Shown: positions 25,534 through 37,223, numbered from the stretch's first letter. The stretch: DNA of 64,000 nucleotides from Pontibacter aquaedesilientis (GCF_014773225.1 NZ_JACXAJ010000009.1:105488-169487); one strand, 5' to 3'. The notes: generated by a model from the letters alone, not told the origin. Translations and numbers: made by a program.

Positions 25534-27969
25534 TTATACGTTCACTTTTTCTGGCTCCGGCTTCTTCCGAATGCTGTAAAAGATGGCTCCTCCCAGCACT
25601 AACAAGAGTAGAATGGATGATACCAACGACACGGTGTTTCCGATGGTATAGGACTTCGGCTCAAACCGGAACTCAATCGTGTGCTTACCCGCTGGCACCG
25701 GCATGGCCCGCAGGATGTAGTTGGCCCGGATGTGCTCCACTGGCTGACCGTTCAGGTACGCTTGCCAGCCATCGGCGTAGTATACCTCCGAGAACACTAC
25801 CAAACCCGACTGGGTTGCTTTAACCGCATATTTCAGCTCGTTCGGCTGGTACTCAGTCAGCTCAATGGTAGAGCCCTCGGTGTTAAAGTTCTGGGCCGGC
25901 ACCTTGAACTTGGACACATCCACTACAGCTGTTTTGTTCGCTTCAAAATCTGTCAGCGCCTCGATCTCCTCATCCGGGGTATTCACCGTTTTGACCTCCT
26001 CCACAAACCAGGCATTGCCCAGTGCGCCCGGCACACGCTGTACTGGCTGCTGCTGATCGCCCGTGATCACGTAGCGGGTGTTGAGCATGCGCAGCACCTC
26101 CAGGTTGTTTTGCACAATGTGGCGGTCAATCACATCCTGATAGCGGCGCAGTTTGGCACCGTGGTAACCACCCACCGACTTATGGAAATAAGACGTGCGG
26201 GCATCGTTAAATGGGTTTGGCAGGTATAGCACCCGGTAGTTCGGGTCTTTGTCCTGCAGAATCATCTGGTCGGCCGGCGTCGGCTGAAAATGGTTCTCTA
26301 CCACACGTTTCTCGAAATCGCCGTCGTTGAGATAGCGTTTGTTCACGCCCCACAAATCCACCAGCACCAACAGTCCTATACCTGCAATCGCCACTGTAGA
26401 AGACAGTTTGCCTTTGAGATAGAAGTAAAGCAGCCCCACTGACAAGGCGATAAAGACAAAAGAACGTAGCGCGTCGGAGCGCATCATACTTTCACGATCG
26501 GCACGGATGGCATCTATCGGAAAACCCGATTGCTGAAGCTGCTGATCCACAGTTCCCGCGAAACTGGCCGAACCTGCAAACAGCCACACCAACAGGGAAA
26601 TACCTGCTGTGATGCCGCCCGCGATCAACAGTTTTTTGTCAAGGTCTTTGATCGTAACCCGGTCACGGATAAGTCTGTAAAGTGCCAACATCCCCAGCAA
26701 GGGAATGGTGATCTGGGCAATAACCAAGGCCGACGACACCGCCCTGAACTTGTTGTAACCCGGGAAATAATCGAACATAAAGTAGTTGAAAGCCTCAAAA
26801 TGATTGCCCCAAGCCAACAAGATAGACAGCAAAGTAGCTGCCGCCAACCAGATGCGGGTAGGTTTGTTCACGATGAAAAGTCCCAGCACAAACAGGAAGC
26901 AAATGATAGCGCCAACATACACTGGCCCGCTCGTCATCGGTTGTGGCCCCCAGTAGGTCGGCAGGCCCTGCTCCACGATCTGCTCGGCCTGCACAGGCGG
27001 CATACCCATTTTCAGGAAGGCATTGTAACTGTCAGAGTCTTTGTCGAGTGGGGTGTTGCTGCTGCCTCCGTAAAAGTCAGGTATAAGCAGGGTGATGGTT
27101 TCGCCTACGCCATAGCTCCAGCTGAAGGCATAATCGCGGTCGAGGCCGCTGGAGGTCTTGTCGCCGCTGTTGGCCACGCTGAGCTCAGACTTGCCCCGGA
27201 TACTGTGCTGGCTGTACTCGGCCACGGTATAGAGCCTGCCAAAGTTCACGCCCACTGCCAGTATGGCTGCTATACCTAGTACCAGACCACGTTTCACCAA
27301 ATCCGCTATACGACCTTGCTTCAGGGCATAAATCACTTCCACGACAACCCATATCAGCACCATCAGCAGCATGTAGTAGGTCATCTGCAGGTGGTTGAAG
27401 TGCAGGTTCAGGGTAAGTCCCAGGGCAAAAATAGCCGCCCCGATCCAGACATTCCGGCGCAGGGCATAGAACATACCGGCCAGCACCAGCGGGATGTAAG
27501 CAATCGTGAGGGACTTGGTGTTGTGGCCCGCCTCCAAGATGATGAAGTTGTAAGATGTAAAGGCAAATGCAATGGCTCCCACAACCGAGAGCCAGGTATT
27601 GAGCCGCAGTGTCACCAGCAAAATGTAGGCGCAGAGCAGCGTAATAAAAATGTTACCCGCCATGGCCGGCAGGTTAAACGTCAGCAGGGTATGGATATAG
27701 CCTGAGAAATCGCCGGGATAACGGGTGTTGATCAGGTAAGAGGGCATGCCGCCGAACATGGAGTTTGTCCAGAGCGTCTCTTCGCCGGTAGCCTCCCGGT
27801 AGTCCTGTATCTCTTTGGCGCCCCCCTTAAACTGCAGGATGTCGTGCTGGGCCATCGCCTTGCCCTCAAACAGGACAGGGGCGAAATACACGGCGGTAAG
27901 TGCAAGAAAAATCAGGATTGCGATCAGGTGCGGGAGCACGTCGCGCTTAAAGTCAATAGAAGCAGTCAT
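25534..27969 (-). CDS. YfhO-family polytopic membrane protein
   Basis: This 811-residue protein has about a dozen membrane segments and a large extracytoplasmic part near the C-terminus. The opening HLIAILIFLALTAVYFAPVL and MAQHDILQFKGGAKEI, then TNSMFGGMPSYLI, are typical of YfhO proteins (PF09586). These are thought to be glycosyltransferase-like membrane enzymes that act on cell-wall or surface polymers; the role in this organism is unknown. The C-terminal half ends in VFSEVYYADGWQAYLNGQPV, a beta-sandwich signature, then one last membrane segment. I chose the ATG at 27969; the frame extends to a TTG at 27978. A hairpin abuts that ATG. It lies 42 bases after DUF4834 on the same strand, so the two are probably an operon. 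Confidence 0.85.
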   Translation of the reverse strand: MTASIDFKRDVLPHLIAILIFLALTAVYFAPVLFEGKAMAQHDILQFKGGAKEIQDYREATGEETLWTNSMFGGMPSYLINTRYPGDFSGYIHTLLTFNLPAMAGNIFITLLCAYILLVTLRLNTWLSVVGAIAFAFTSYNFIILEAGHNTKSLTIAYIPLVLAGMFYALRRNVWIGAAIFALGLTLNLHFNHLQMTYYMLLMVLIWVVVEVIYALKQGRIADLVKRGLVLGIAAILAVGVNFGRLYTVAEYSQHSIRGKSELSVANSGDKTSSGLDRDYAFSWSYGVGETITLLIPDFYGGSSNTPLDKDSDSYNAFLKMGMPPVQAEQIVEQGLPTYWGPQPMTSGPVYVGAIICFLFVLGLFIVNKPTRIWLAAATLLSILLAWGNHFEAFNYFMFDYFPGYNKFRAVSSALVIAQITIPLLGMLALYRLIRDRVTIKDLDKKLLIAGGITAGISLLVWLFAGSASFAGTVDQQLQQSGFPIDAIRADRESMMRSDALRSFVFIALSVGLLYFYLKGKLSSTVAIAGIGLLVLVDLWGVNKRYLNDGDFEKRVVENHFQPTPADQMILQDKDPNYRVLYLPNPFNDARTSYFHKSVGGYHGAKLRRYQDVIDRHIVQNNLEVLRMLNTRYVITGDQQQPVQRVPGALGNAWFVEEVKTVNTPDEEIEALTDFEANKTAVVDVSKFKVPAQNFNTEGSTIELTEYQPNELKYAVKATQSGLVVFSEVYYADGWQAYLNGQPVEHIRANYILRAMPVPAGKHTIEFRFEPKSYTIGNTVSLVSSILLLLVLGGAIFYSIRKKPEPEKVNV

Positions 27970-28004
27970 ATCTTTCAAAAACCTCGGAATAGAGGTTGAA
28001 AGAT
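27970..28004 (-). promoter_or_regulatory. Stem-loop immediately before the yfhO start codon
   Basis: On the minus strand ATCTTTCAACCTC pairs with a 3-base-bulged copy ending GAAAGAT, and the next base starts the yfhO ATG. The loop is 6 bases. It lies between the DUF4834 stop (28012) and the yfhO start. It could be a translational control or processing site, or an attenuating terminator. Confidence 0.45.
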
Positions 28005-28011
28005 AGCGGTT

Positions 28012-28284
28012 TTATTTTATTTCTTCATAATCCACGTACTGCCCCCCGTTGAAATCCTTGCGGTCGGGCTGCTCCGGCACATAGTCGATTTTCACGCCGC
28101 CCTGCTGCCTGCTGTGGCCATTCGGACGTGGCTCCGTCTGCGGGCGGTTCATGTTGGAGTGGAAGAAAGTGCCGTTGCGCAGGCTTTTCTTCACAAAGAA
28201 AGCCAGCAACCAGCGAAACAGGAAAGGGGCCACCAGCCTGATAAAAAAGATGACAAGAAGGGTAACGAATATAAACTTGATCAT
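28012..28284 (-). CDS. DUF4834 small membrane protein
   Basis: This 90-residue protein has one long hydrophobic N-terminal segment (IKFIFVTLLVIFFIRLVAPF followed by LFRWLLAFFVKK). A polar tail rich in Arg, Gln and Pro ends QYVDYEEIK. The shape and the final acidic tail fit DUF4834, a Bacteroidota family of unknown function. It precedes yfhO on the same strand with 42 bases between them. A canonical promoter lies about 120 bases upstream, so the leader is long. Confidence 0.75.
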   Translation of the reverse strand: MIKFIFVTLLVIFFIRLVAPFLFRWLLAFFVKKSLRNGTFFHSNMNRPQTEPRPNGHSRQQGGVKIDYVPEQPDRKDFNGGQYVDYEEIK

Positions 28285-28403
28285 GATGCTCGGTTAAGGT
28301 ATAGCTGCTTGAAAGCCAGCTATCATATAACAATAATAGTACCCTTTTAGATACAAAGCCTTTGCCAAAAAGTTGCCACCTGTCATTTAGTCGGGGTACG
28401 GTG

Positions 28404-28435
28404 CAAAGATACGGATTTGTGCCGCCTCCTGAAAA
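28404..28435 (-). promoter_or_regulatory. Bacteroidota-type promoter of the DUF4834-yfhO operon
   Basis: On the minus strand TATCTTTG (28411-28404) matches TAnnTTTG and is preceded by TTTTC at a spacing of 19 bases. The -7 box is followed by CACC. The transcript would have a leader of about 110 bases. Confidence 0.6.
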
Positions 28436-28458
28436 CCATCGGGACACGGGTAAAGCAA

Positions 28459-28487
28459 AAAGCCTTCCCCGTTACGGGGAAGGCTTT
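28459..28487 (-). terminator. Terminator after carB
   Basis: A perfect 12-bp stem AAAGCCTTCCCC pairs with GGGGAAGGCTTT around a 5-base loop. On the minus strand it ends in TTTGCTTT. It lies between carB and the DUF4834 promoter. Confidence 0.85.
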
Positions 28488-28509
28488 CCTAAATTACACA
28501 ATTAAACGT

Positions 28510-31323
<2,814 letters not shown>

Positions 31324-31347
31324 GTGCTTTGGTAGGTATAAATTGCC

Positions 31348-31378
31348 CAAAGTTACCGTAAATTGTTGGGCTTGGCAA
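31348..31378 (-). promoter_or_regulatory. Canonical Bacteroidota promoter of carB
   Basis: On the minus strand TTG is followed after 20 bases by TAACTTTG (31355-31348). It matches the TTG/TAnnTTTG promoter well and lies 24 bases before the carB ATG. Confidence 0.7.
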
Positions 31379-31525
31379 CATAAAAATGATGGCATTGCGA
31401 TTTTAACTTCAGGCATAGGCTGAAACAGGTATTGACAGACATTATAACAAGTGTATGTAACACAGGCTATACCCAAACCTTGCGGACGTAGCACGTAAAC
31501 AGGGTATAACTTAAAACAAATCATC

Positions 31526-31747
31526 ATGGAAACACCACGCGAAGACGATTACATTACGAACTCAGAAGAAAGCGAACGCCTACCCGAAGAAAGCCCGGAG
31601 CCACTGGAGGGATTAAAAAAAGAAGAGCACGATATACTGGATCCCGAACCGGAAGGCAAGGAGGAAGGTGGCAACGTAGCTGCCAAAGAGGAGGCCGATA
31701 CCCGGAAACTGGATGGCAGCAACGCCAACAACCTCCGCACAAAATAA
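31526..31747 (+). CDS. Small acidic soluble protein, function unknown
   Basis: This 73-residue protein has no signal peptide or membrane segment. It is highly charged, with many Glu and Asp and few hydrophobic residues (for example EESPEPLEGLKKEEHD), so it is probably disordered. It starts with an ATG after an A-rich leader. A clear terminator follows at 31766-31804. It is divergent from carB. Both the isolated setting with its own terminator and the composition argue that the frame is real, but the family is unknown to me. Confidence 0.55.
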   Translation: METPREDDYITNSEESERLPEESPEPLEGLKKEEHDILDPEPEGKEEGGNVAAKEEADTRKLDGSNANNLRTK

Positions 31748-31765
31748 TAATCAACAGTTAAAAAG

Positions 31766-31804
31766 AAGCCGCAGCACTTAGGCAAATGCCTGAAACTGCG
31801 GCTT
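31766..31804 (+). terminator. Terminator after the small acidic protein
   Basis: AAGCCGCAG pairs with CTGCGGCTT in a 9-bp stem. An inner hairpin (AGGCAAATGCCT) fills the loop. TT follows. Confidence 0.75.
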
Positions 31805-32009
31805 TTCCGTTTATAAACAGGCATTTGTTGCCCGAAAAACTGATTTAAGCCTTTTACTCTGCCAGTTTTTACATAAAACGAGAATATAGCTGCAAAAATA
31901 TATAAACAACATAATATTTAAATTGGATTATTTATATCCGATCAGTTTTGCCTTCCCATAATTTTTGGTTATCATTATCCTGAAATTCACCGGTTTAACA
32001 TCATGGATT

Positions 32010-32408
32010 ATGGTATACTTTCAAACAGACTACCTGCTCGTTGAATACCATGCCGCCAGCAATGTGCTGCTGAGCCAGTGGTATGGCAAATGCAGTAGCC
32101 TGCAGTACCGGCAGGCGCTCATACAGGTTGTGCGGCTTGCAAAGCAGTTGGGCGCACCCTATGCCATCACCGACAGCAGACTGCTGTCACCGCTTCAGCC
32201 CGAAGACCTTGCCTGGACGCGGGATGTATATGCGCAGGCTTTCCGCCAACTCCCCTTAAAGCGAACCGCTGCCCTCAACCCGTTCGATGCGACCGCTGAG
32301 CGCCAGATACAGCAGATCTTTGCGACAAACGCACATCCGCTCCCTTTCGAAATGAAGGAGTTCGATGACCTGACCTCTGCCTACGACTGGCTCACATCAA
32401 AGGAATAA
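32010..32408 (+). CDS. Hypothetical protein, possible STAS/SpoIIAA-like fold
   Basis: This 132-residue soluble protein starts MVYFQTDYLLVEYHAASNVL. I chose the ATG at 32010 because the 15 extra codons of the longer frame read as ordinary intergenic sequence. It has no signal or membrane segment. The pattern (short beta strand, helix YRQALIQVVRLAKQLGAPYA, then ITDSRLLSPLQPEDLAW) recalls small Bacteroidota proteins of the STAS/SpoIIAA type, but this is only by shape. It lies alone, about 160 bases before the acyltransferase gene. Confidence 0.5.
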   Translation: MVYFQTDYLLVEYHAASNVLLSQWYGKCSSLQYRQALIQVVRLAKQLGAPYAITDSRLLSPLQPEDLAWTRDVYAQAFRQLPLKRTAALNPFDATAERQIQQIFATNAHPLPFEMKEFDDLTSAYDWLTSKE

Positions 32409-32570
32409 ACCTTGGACAAACAGTTTTCCGGCTATAACTGTTTGCTTTTGAATGCTTCCGGCATAGGTATACCTGCCGCCGCTGCGCAGTGCTGAATATA
32501 TTCCCTATATTGTATCGGGTTATGCTTGCGATGTAATGCCTGCAAGCTTCTTTCTAACGCCTGATAACAC

Positions 32571-33917
32571 ATGCTATACCTTGTCCTCAAGCTGATTCTC
32601 CGCATTGGCCTTTGGGTGTTCTTTCGGAGATTTGAGGTGCGCAACCGCCATCTGATGCCTAAGCGCGGCCCACTGCTGGTAGTGGCCAACCACCCCAACA
32701 CCTTTATGGACCCCATTGTGATCGCGTCGCTGTTGGGACAACAGGTATACTTTATAGCCAAAAGCACAGTGTTTGACTCGCCGCTCAAAAAGTGGCTGCT
32801 GCACCGCATGAACCTCATCCCGATACACCGACGCGAGGACATGCCGGACGGCGCTTTCGACAATGCGCAAACCTTCCGGACCAGTTACCAGGCGCTGGCT
32901 GCGCATAAAACACTGTTGATCTTCCCAGAGGGGAACAGCTTTAACGAGAGGCGCCTGCGCAAACTCAAGACAGGAACGGCCCGCATGGCTTTTGGCGCAG
33001 TGGAAAATTCGGCTGACGCGGCGGATCTGCTCATACTGCCAGTGGGCCTTAATTACTCAGACCCGACCCGCTTCCGAGGCGAGGTGTTCGTGAACGTGGG
33101 CAAACCTATTGCAGTGGCACCTTACCTGGAGCAGTACCGCCAGGACGGCGTGGCCACTGTAACGGCATTGACAGCACAATTAAGGCTTCAACTGGAAAAA
33201 CTCATTGTCGTGACGCCCTCCAATGACGAAGACGAGCTGGTGCGCCAAATCGAACAGTTATACAAAGAGCGGCTTGCTGCGCAGACCCCCATAGAAGCTC
33301 CCAGGCACATACGTGATTTCCTGCTGACAAGGGCCATTGTGAAAAGCCTGGCACACTTTATCAAAACCCAGCCGCAGCGTGTTGAGAATCTGCGCAAGAA
33401 AATCGCCCACTACAACCGGCAACTACAGTCCCTTGACTTACAGCACCTGCCAACAGTGGAAGAGAAGCACGTGCTACTCCAGCAAAGCATAGCCAAGACA
33501 CTTTTGCTGGCTACCACCATCCCGCTATACCTGTATGGGCTTCTAAATAATTACCTGGCTTATATTATTCCGTCTAAAGTGGCGGATGCCCTTACGGAGG
33601 CGGCTGAGTTCCGGGCTCCCATCATGCTATCAGTTGGTATTTTCTCCTTTCCGGTACTTTATGCGGTTCAGGCAGCTGTGCTCTGGCAGTTTGTGCCGGG
33701 CAAGGTATACCTGCTGCTATACCTGATTAGTCTGCCCCTTTCAGGATTTTTCACGCTCCGGTACTGGAATGCCTTGCAACATGTGCGCAGCCAGTGGCTG
33801 TTGCTCCGCTTGTTTCTGACGAAGAACCCCATGGCAGAGCGCTTGAAGAAAAAGCGCCAGGAGATACTGGAGGAGTTGGATCAGGCAAGAGTAGAGTACC
33901 TGCAGCAGTTTGGTTAG
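32571..33917 (+). CDS. PlsC-like lysophospholipid acyltransferase family protein
   Basis: This 448-residue membrane-associated protein carries the acyltransferase motif block I as NHPNTFMDPIVIAS near residue 43 (the H(X4)D pattern) and block III as LLIFPEGNSFNERRL. FINKP-like VFVNVGKPIAV also fits. Family members transfer acyl chains to lysophosphatidic acid or similar lipids. It is longer than a simple PlsC (about 240 residues): the extra C-terminal half has a coiled, charged middle and three or four membrane segments (TTIPLYLYGLLNNYLAYIIP and others). The specific lipid substrate is not predictable. Confidence 0.8.
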   Translation: MLYLVLKLILRIGLWVFFRRFEVRNRHLMPKRGPLLVVANHPNTFMDPIVIASLLGQQVYFIAKSTVFDSPLKKWLLHRMNLIPIHRREDMPDGAFDNAQTFRTSYQALAAHKTLLIFPEGNSFNERRLRKLKTGTARMAFGAVENSADAADLLILPVGLNYSDPTRFRGEVFVNVGKPIAVAPYLEQYRQDGVATVTALTAQLRLQLEKLIVVTPSNDEDELVRQIEQLYKERLAAQTPIEAPRHIRDFLLTRAIVKSLAHFIKTQPQRVENLRKKIAHYNRQLQSLDLQHLPTVEEKHVLLQQSIAKTLLLATTIPLYLYGLLNNYLAYIIPSKVADALTEAAEFRAPIMLSVGIFSFPVLYAVQAAVLWQFVPGKVYLLLYLISLPLSGFFTLRYWNALQHVRSQWLLLRLFLTKNPMAERLKKKRQEILEELDQARVEYLQQFG

Positions 33918-34129
33918 CCGACAATTTAGGGTATAAAGGCAGGTATGCCATTGCCCATTCCTGCTCAGAAATCGGCCAAATGCCTGGTGCGTAATCAGGG
34001 ACGGCCAGCCTTTGCATCATGGCGCAGCTTGAAAGTGCCTGTATGCCCCCCGGAAATACTACCCAAATTGCCAAAGCCCCGTAAACAGGATACTGGAATC
34101 ATTTTATACAGTCTTACAATTTGAAAGCT

Positions 34130-34564
34130 ATGAAAAAAACATTCTTAAACCTGCTCGCATTTTCCTTTGTGGCTGCCACCGTTTTGGCTGGATGCGCCGA
34201 CACCACCACTACCGGCACGGAAACAGACGCCATGGAAACTGACACTGAGTCTGAGTACGGCACAACCACCGGTACTACCACGACGGGTACAACCACTGGA
34301 ACCACGACCGGTACAACTACCGGTACCACGACTGGCACGACCACTGGCACAACAACGGGAACCACTACTGGTACAACCACCGGCACAACGACAGGCACCA
34401 CTACTGGCACAACCACCGGTACGACAACAGGAACCACGACAGGAACTACCACGACCGGTACGACCACTGGAACTACTTCCGGAACTACTTCTGGTACAAC
34501 CACTATGGGCACGACAACCGGTACTACTTCTGGAACGACAACGATGGGTACAACCCCAAGATAG
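34130..34564 (+). CDS. Small lipoprotein with a long Gly-Thr-Thr-Thr repeat
   Basis: I start at the ATG at 34130 (144 residues: MKKTFLNLLAFSFVAATVLA and a lipobox ending AGC). An acidic Thr-rich stretch (TETDAMETDTESEY) leads into about two dozen tandem GTTT units (34259 to about 34553) with occasional Ser or Met substitutions near the end (GTTSG, TTTMG). No domain is recognisable. Such runs make flexible, probably glycosylatable extracellular linkers. The DNA repeat unit is 12 bases but the codons differ between units, so the repeat is old or under protein-level selection. A second small lipoprotein with a similar layout is at 60606-60827. Confidence 0.7.
   Translation: MKKTFLNLLAFSFVAATVLAGCADTTTTGTETDAMETDTESEYGTTTGTTTTGTTTGTTTGTTTGTTTGTTTGTTTGTTTGTTTGTTTGTTTGTTTGTTTGTTTGTTTTGTTTGTTSGTTSGTTTMGTTTGTTSGTTTMGTTPR
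34259..34553 (+). repeat. Tandem 12-base repeat encoding Gly-Thr-Thr-Thr
   Basis: The units have the form GGN ACN ACN ACN with variable third positions, giving about two dozen repeats inside the lipoprotein gene. The copy number is a candidate for strain-to-strain variation. The antisense reading gives a Val-Pro repeat that is only a shadow. Confidence 0.8.
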
Positions 34565-34655
34565 CAGGAACTTCAATCACATTGATCAACAAAAAGGCAA
34601 GTACCTCCCGGTCTTTGCCTTTTTGCTTTTCACATACCTCTATACCTGATCCACG

Positions 34656-36170
34656 ATGAATCAACTGCAACGATACCTGCGACGTGTTTTTACAGTTGAC
34701 CTCCGTGCCCTGTCCATCATGCGGATCTGGGTGGGGGGCATTATCCTGATCGATCTAGCCATACGGGCCACAGACCTGGAGGCGCACTACTCGAACATGG
34801 GTGTGCTGCCTTTGCATGTATTACACCAATTCGGCTGGAACCCCTACCATTTCTCTTTCCATACCCTGAGCGGGCTCTGGCAGGTGCAGGCCGTGCTGTT
34901 TTTAATAGCGGCTGTTTTTGCCGGATGCCTCTTGCTAGGCTACAAAACCCGCACGGCCACTATTGCAAGCTGGTTGCTGCTGCTGTCTTTGCAAAACCGT
35001 AACACTTTTATTTCGCAGGGTGGCGACGACCTGCTGCGTATGCTGCTTTTCTGGGGTATGTTCTTACCCTGGGGAAGATTTTACAGTTACGATGCCGTCA
35101 GATCCGAACCACCCGCCCTGCAACAAACCACCTATTTCAGTGCAGCCACGACCGCCTATATCCTCCAGATTTTCCTGGTGTACTTCTGCACTGCCCTGCT
35201 CAAAAACGCTCCCGAGTGGACCACCGAAGGTACGGCCCTGTACTACGCCTTAAGCCTTGACCAGATACTCATGCCGGTCGGCAGACTGATTTACCCATAT
35301 CCTGACTTGCTGAAGTTCTTGACACACTTTACCTGGTATACTGAGCTGCTGCTGCCCTTCCTGTTGCTGATCCCTTTTTATAACCACCTATTCCGGCTCA
35401 TTGTGGTGGGTGTGCTGTTCTTTTTCCATATCGGCATAAGCCTGACACTCTTCGTGGGCTTATTCTACTTGGTCAACATTGCTTCCATCTCGGGTTTGCT
35501 GCCTCCCAAAGCCATGGATTGGGCAGAGAAACAGCTGCTTTCTTCGTTCAGACGGCCACTCTCAGGCCAGTTTCAGCGAATTTTCAAAGGCTTCAGGAGT
35601 CCGGCGCAGCTGCAGGTGAATTTTAGCCTGCGGAAACCGCTGCTTTCCAGTTCTCAAGAAAGGTATGCGCGGGAAGGGTTTGTGGGCTTTATCTTGCTCT
35701 ACTGCATCTGGTGGAATTTATCGGGTGCCACATCCGCCGTTCCGGCTATGCCGGCGTCCACCACCTGGCTGGGGAGTTTGCTGCGGGTGGACCAGCGATG
35801 GGGCATGTTTGCGCCGGCTGTGTTTAAAGACGACGGCTGGTACGTCATGGAGGGACATACTACATCCGGCCCTTTGATTGACCTAAACCGGGAGGGTAAA
35901 AAAGCAGATTACGCTAAACCGGCCTCAGTGGTCTCGATGTTCAAGAACGACCGTTGGCGAAAATATTCTGAGAATTGCCTGTTTGTACATTACTCCTTCC
36001 TAAGACCCTACTACTGCAACTACCTCGTACGCCGTTGGAACGAAGACCATCCGCAGAACCCTGTAAAAGAGCTGCAGATAGTCTACATGAAAGAAGTTAC
36101 CCTGCCTGACTACAATGAAGCGGAACCACTACGAGAAGTACTCTGTACCTGCGCCAACCTACCGGAGTAG
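34656..36170 (+). CDS. HTTM-domain membrane protein (vitamin K-dependent carboxylase-related)
   Basis: This 504-residue membrane protein has the HTTM domain (PF05090-like) in its first 300 residues. The segments LSIMRIWVGGIILIDLAIRA, AHYSNMGVLPLHVLHQ and FISQGGDDLLRMLLFWGMFL are typical. A second part (about 340-504) carries DQRWGMFAPAVFKDDGWYVM. HTTM proteins share the fold of vitamin K-dependent gamma-carboxylase but bacterial members are mostly uncharacterised. It is alone, about 90 bases after the GTTT lipoprotein gene on the same strand. The enzymatic role is not established. Confidence 0.8.
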   Translation: MNQLQRYLRRVFTVDLRALSIMRIWVGGIILIDLAIRATDLEAHYSNMGVLPLHVLHQFGWNPYHFSFHTLSGLWQVQAVLFLIAAVFAGCLLLGYKTRTATIASWLLLLSLQNRNTFISQGGDDLLRMLLFWGMFLPWGRFYSYDAVRSEPPALQQTTYFSAATTAYILQIFLVYFCTALLKNAPEWTTEGTALYYALSLDQILMPVGRLIYPYPDLLKFLTHFTWYTELLLPFLLLIPFYNHLFRLIVVGVLFFFHIGISLTLFVGLFYLVNIASISGLLPPKAMDWAEKQLLSSFRRPLSGQFQRIFKGFRSPAQLQVNFSLRKPLLSSSQERYAREGFVGFILLYCIWWNLSGATSAVPAMPASTTWLGSLLRVDQRWGMFAPAVFKDDGWYVMEGHTTSGPLIDLNREGKKADYAKPASVVSMFKNDRWRKYSENCLFVHYSFLRPYYCNYLVRRWNEDHPQNPVKELQIVYMKEVTLPDYNEAEPLREVLCTCANLPE

Positions 36171-36197
36171 CTGGCCACAGACACAGCGCCCTTCGAT

Positions 36198-36656
36198 TTA
36201 TTTTTTGTCGGAGCTCAGCGCACTGCCTACAGCGGCGGCCACCAGACCGCCCAGCAGGTATAGCCCTACTGTCATGGCACGGGTGCTGTTGGTTCGGTTA
36301 CTGGGGTCGGAGCCCAGACCCATCGGCCCGGGTAGCAGCACAGCGCCCGCGCCCGCCCCGGCCCCTAACAGGCTTCCGCGCAGCCAGGCTCCTTTTCCAA
36401 CGCCGGCCATACTGTAGTAAATGGAGTTGGATACCACATCGGCTACCAAGGCCCAGGCACGAAGTGCCCCGTCTTCCGGCGGTTCGGCACCGGCTTTCTT
36501 CATCGTCTTGGAGATAGCCCGCATCCCCAGCACATCCATACGGGGCGCCTCAGGCAAAAATCGACGCAGGGTTTCGTGTGCGATGGTCAAGGTGACAGCC
36601 CCTGCCAGCCCGCCAACCAATGCTTTACTTACTTCCATAGTATTTTCTTTCTTCAT
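36198..36656 (-). CDS. Small membrane protein, function unknown
   Basis: This 152-residue protein has an N-terminal glycine-rich hydrophobic stretch (KALVGGLAGAVTLTIAHETL) and two further hydrophobic segments with small residues (SLLGAGAGAGAVLLPGPMGL and LYLLGGLVAAAVGSAL). The family is unknown to me; I recall similar proteins only as hypothetical in relatives. It could start at the first ATG (36656) or at Met7 (MEVSKALVGG, 36638). It converges on the HTTM gene and has no obvious partner. Confidence 0.5.
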   Translation of the reverse strand: MKKENTMEVSKALVGGLAGAVTLTIAHETLRRFLPEAPRMDVLGMRAISKTMKKAGAEPPEDGALRAWALVADVVSNSIYYSMAGVGKGAWLRGSLLGAGAGAGAVLLPGPMGLGSDPSNRTNSTRAMTVGLYLLGGLVAAAVGSALSSDKK

Positions 36657-36743
36657 AGGGTTAAGGTTCGGTTACTGTACTAGGTATACGGAGCCGCTCA
36701 TACCTCGGCGAAACGGCATTGCTTATACCTATACGACACAAAA

Positions 36744-36764
36744 AGCCGGGTTATTTACCCGGCT
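36744..36764 (-). terminator. Terminator after the Ser/Asn-rich protein
   Basis: On the minus strand AGCCGGGT pairs with ACCCGGCT around a 5-base loop and TTTTTGTGT follows. It lies 30 bases after the stop at 36795. Confidence 0.8.
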
Positions 36765-36794
36765 CTCTGATCTGTTTCGTTATACCTGAAAAGA

Positions 36795-37223
36795 CTATCT
36801 GTTCTTATTCAGGTTTTTGTTCAGCTTGTTCTGTGCATTGGCATTTTTAGAGCCAGTGCTGCCTTTCTTATTTCTGGAGTTCATGGCTACCCAACCTGCA
36901 CCAAGTGCCAGTAAAGAGCCGCCTACTACCTTCTGGGTAGTGCTCAGGCTATTCACTTTGTCCATGGTTGTGCTGCCAAACTCCTGCAGTTTGCTGGTCA
37001 GGTTGTTCAGGTTTTCTTTGCTGAACGTGTCTTTTAGCCCAGCCTTGCCTGAAGAAGCCGACTGGCTACCGCCGGAAGTGCTTTTCATGGAGGACTGGTT
37101 GCTGCCGGAGCCTGATACCGAAGACTGGCTGGCTGAACCGATGCTGGAGTTATTTGAATTTGAGCTACTCTGAGCTGTTGGGTTTTGATTTGATTGCGGA
37201 TTCTGATTCGCTTTGTTTTCCAT
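36795..37223 (-). CDS. Low-complexity Ser/Asn/Gln-rich protein with one membrane segment, function unknown
   Basis: This 142-residue protein begins with a disordered run of Asn, Gln and Ser (SSSNSNNSSIGSASQSSVSG). A helical part (LKDTFSKENLNNLTSKLQEF and KVNSLSTTQKV) and a short hydrophobic segment (VVGGSLLALGAGWVAM) follow. It ends in a basic Asn/Lys tail. There is no signal peptide. The pattern resembles small stress-related proteins in Bacteroidota but no family can be named. It has its own terminator. Confidence 0.5.
   Translation of the reverse strand: MENKANQNPQSNQNPTAQSSSNSNNSSIGSASQSSVSGSGSNQSSMKSTSGGSQSASSGKAGLKDTFSKENLNNLTSKLQEFGSTTMDKVNSLSTTQKVVGGSLLALGAGWVAMNSRNKKGSTGSKNANAQNKLNKNLNKNR

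Noticed and set aside
28025..28447. 140-codon minus-strand frame overlapping DUF4834
   Set aside because: The overlapping 90-residue DUF4834 frame has a membrane helix and family features, and the promoter at 28404 would lie inside the longer frame.
34114..34512. Minus-strand frame encoding a Val-Pro repeat of 132 residues
   Set aside because: It is the antisense of the Gly-Thr-Thr-Thr repeat; low complexity keeps the frame open and it has no signal or family features.
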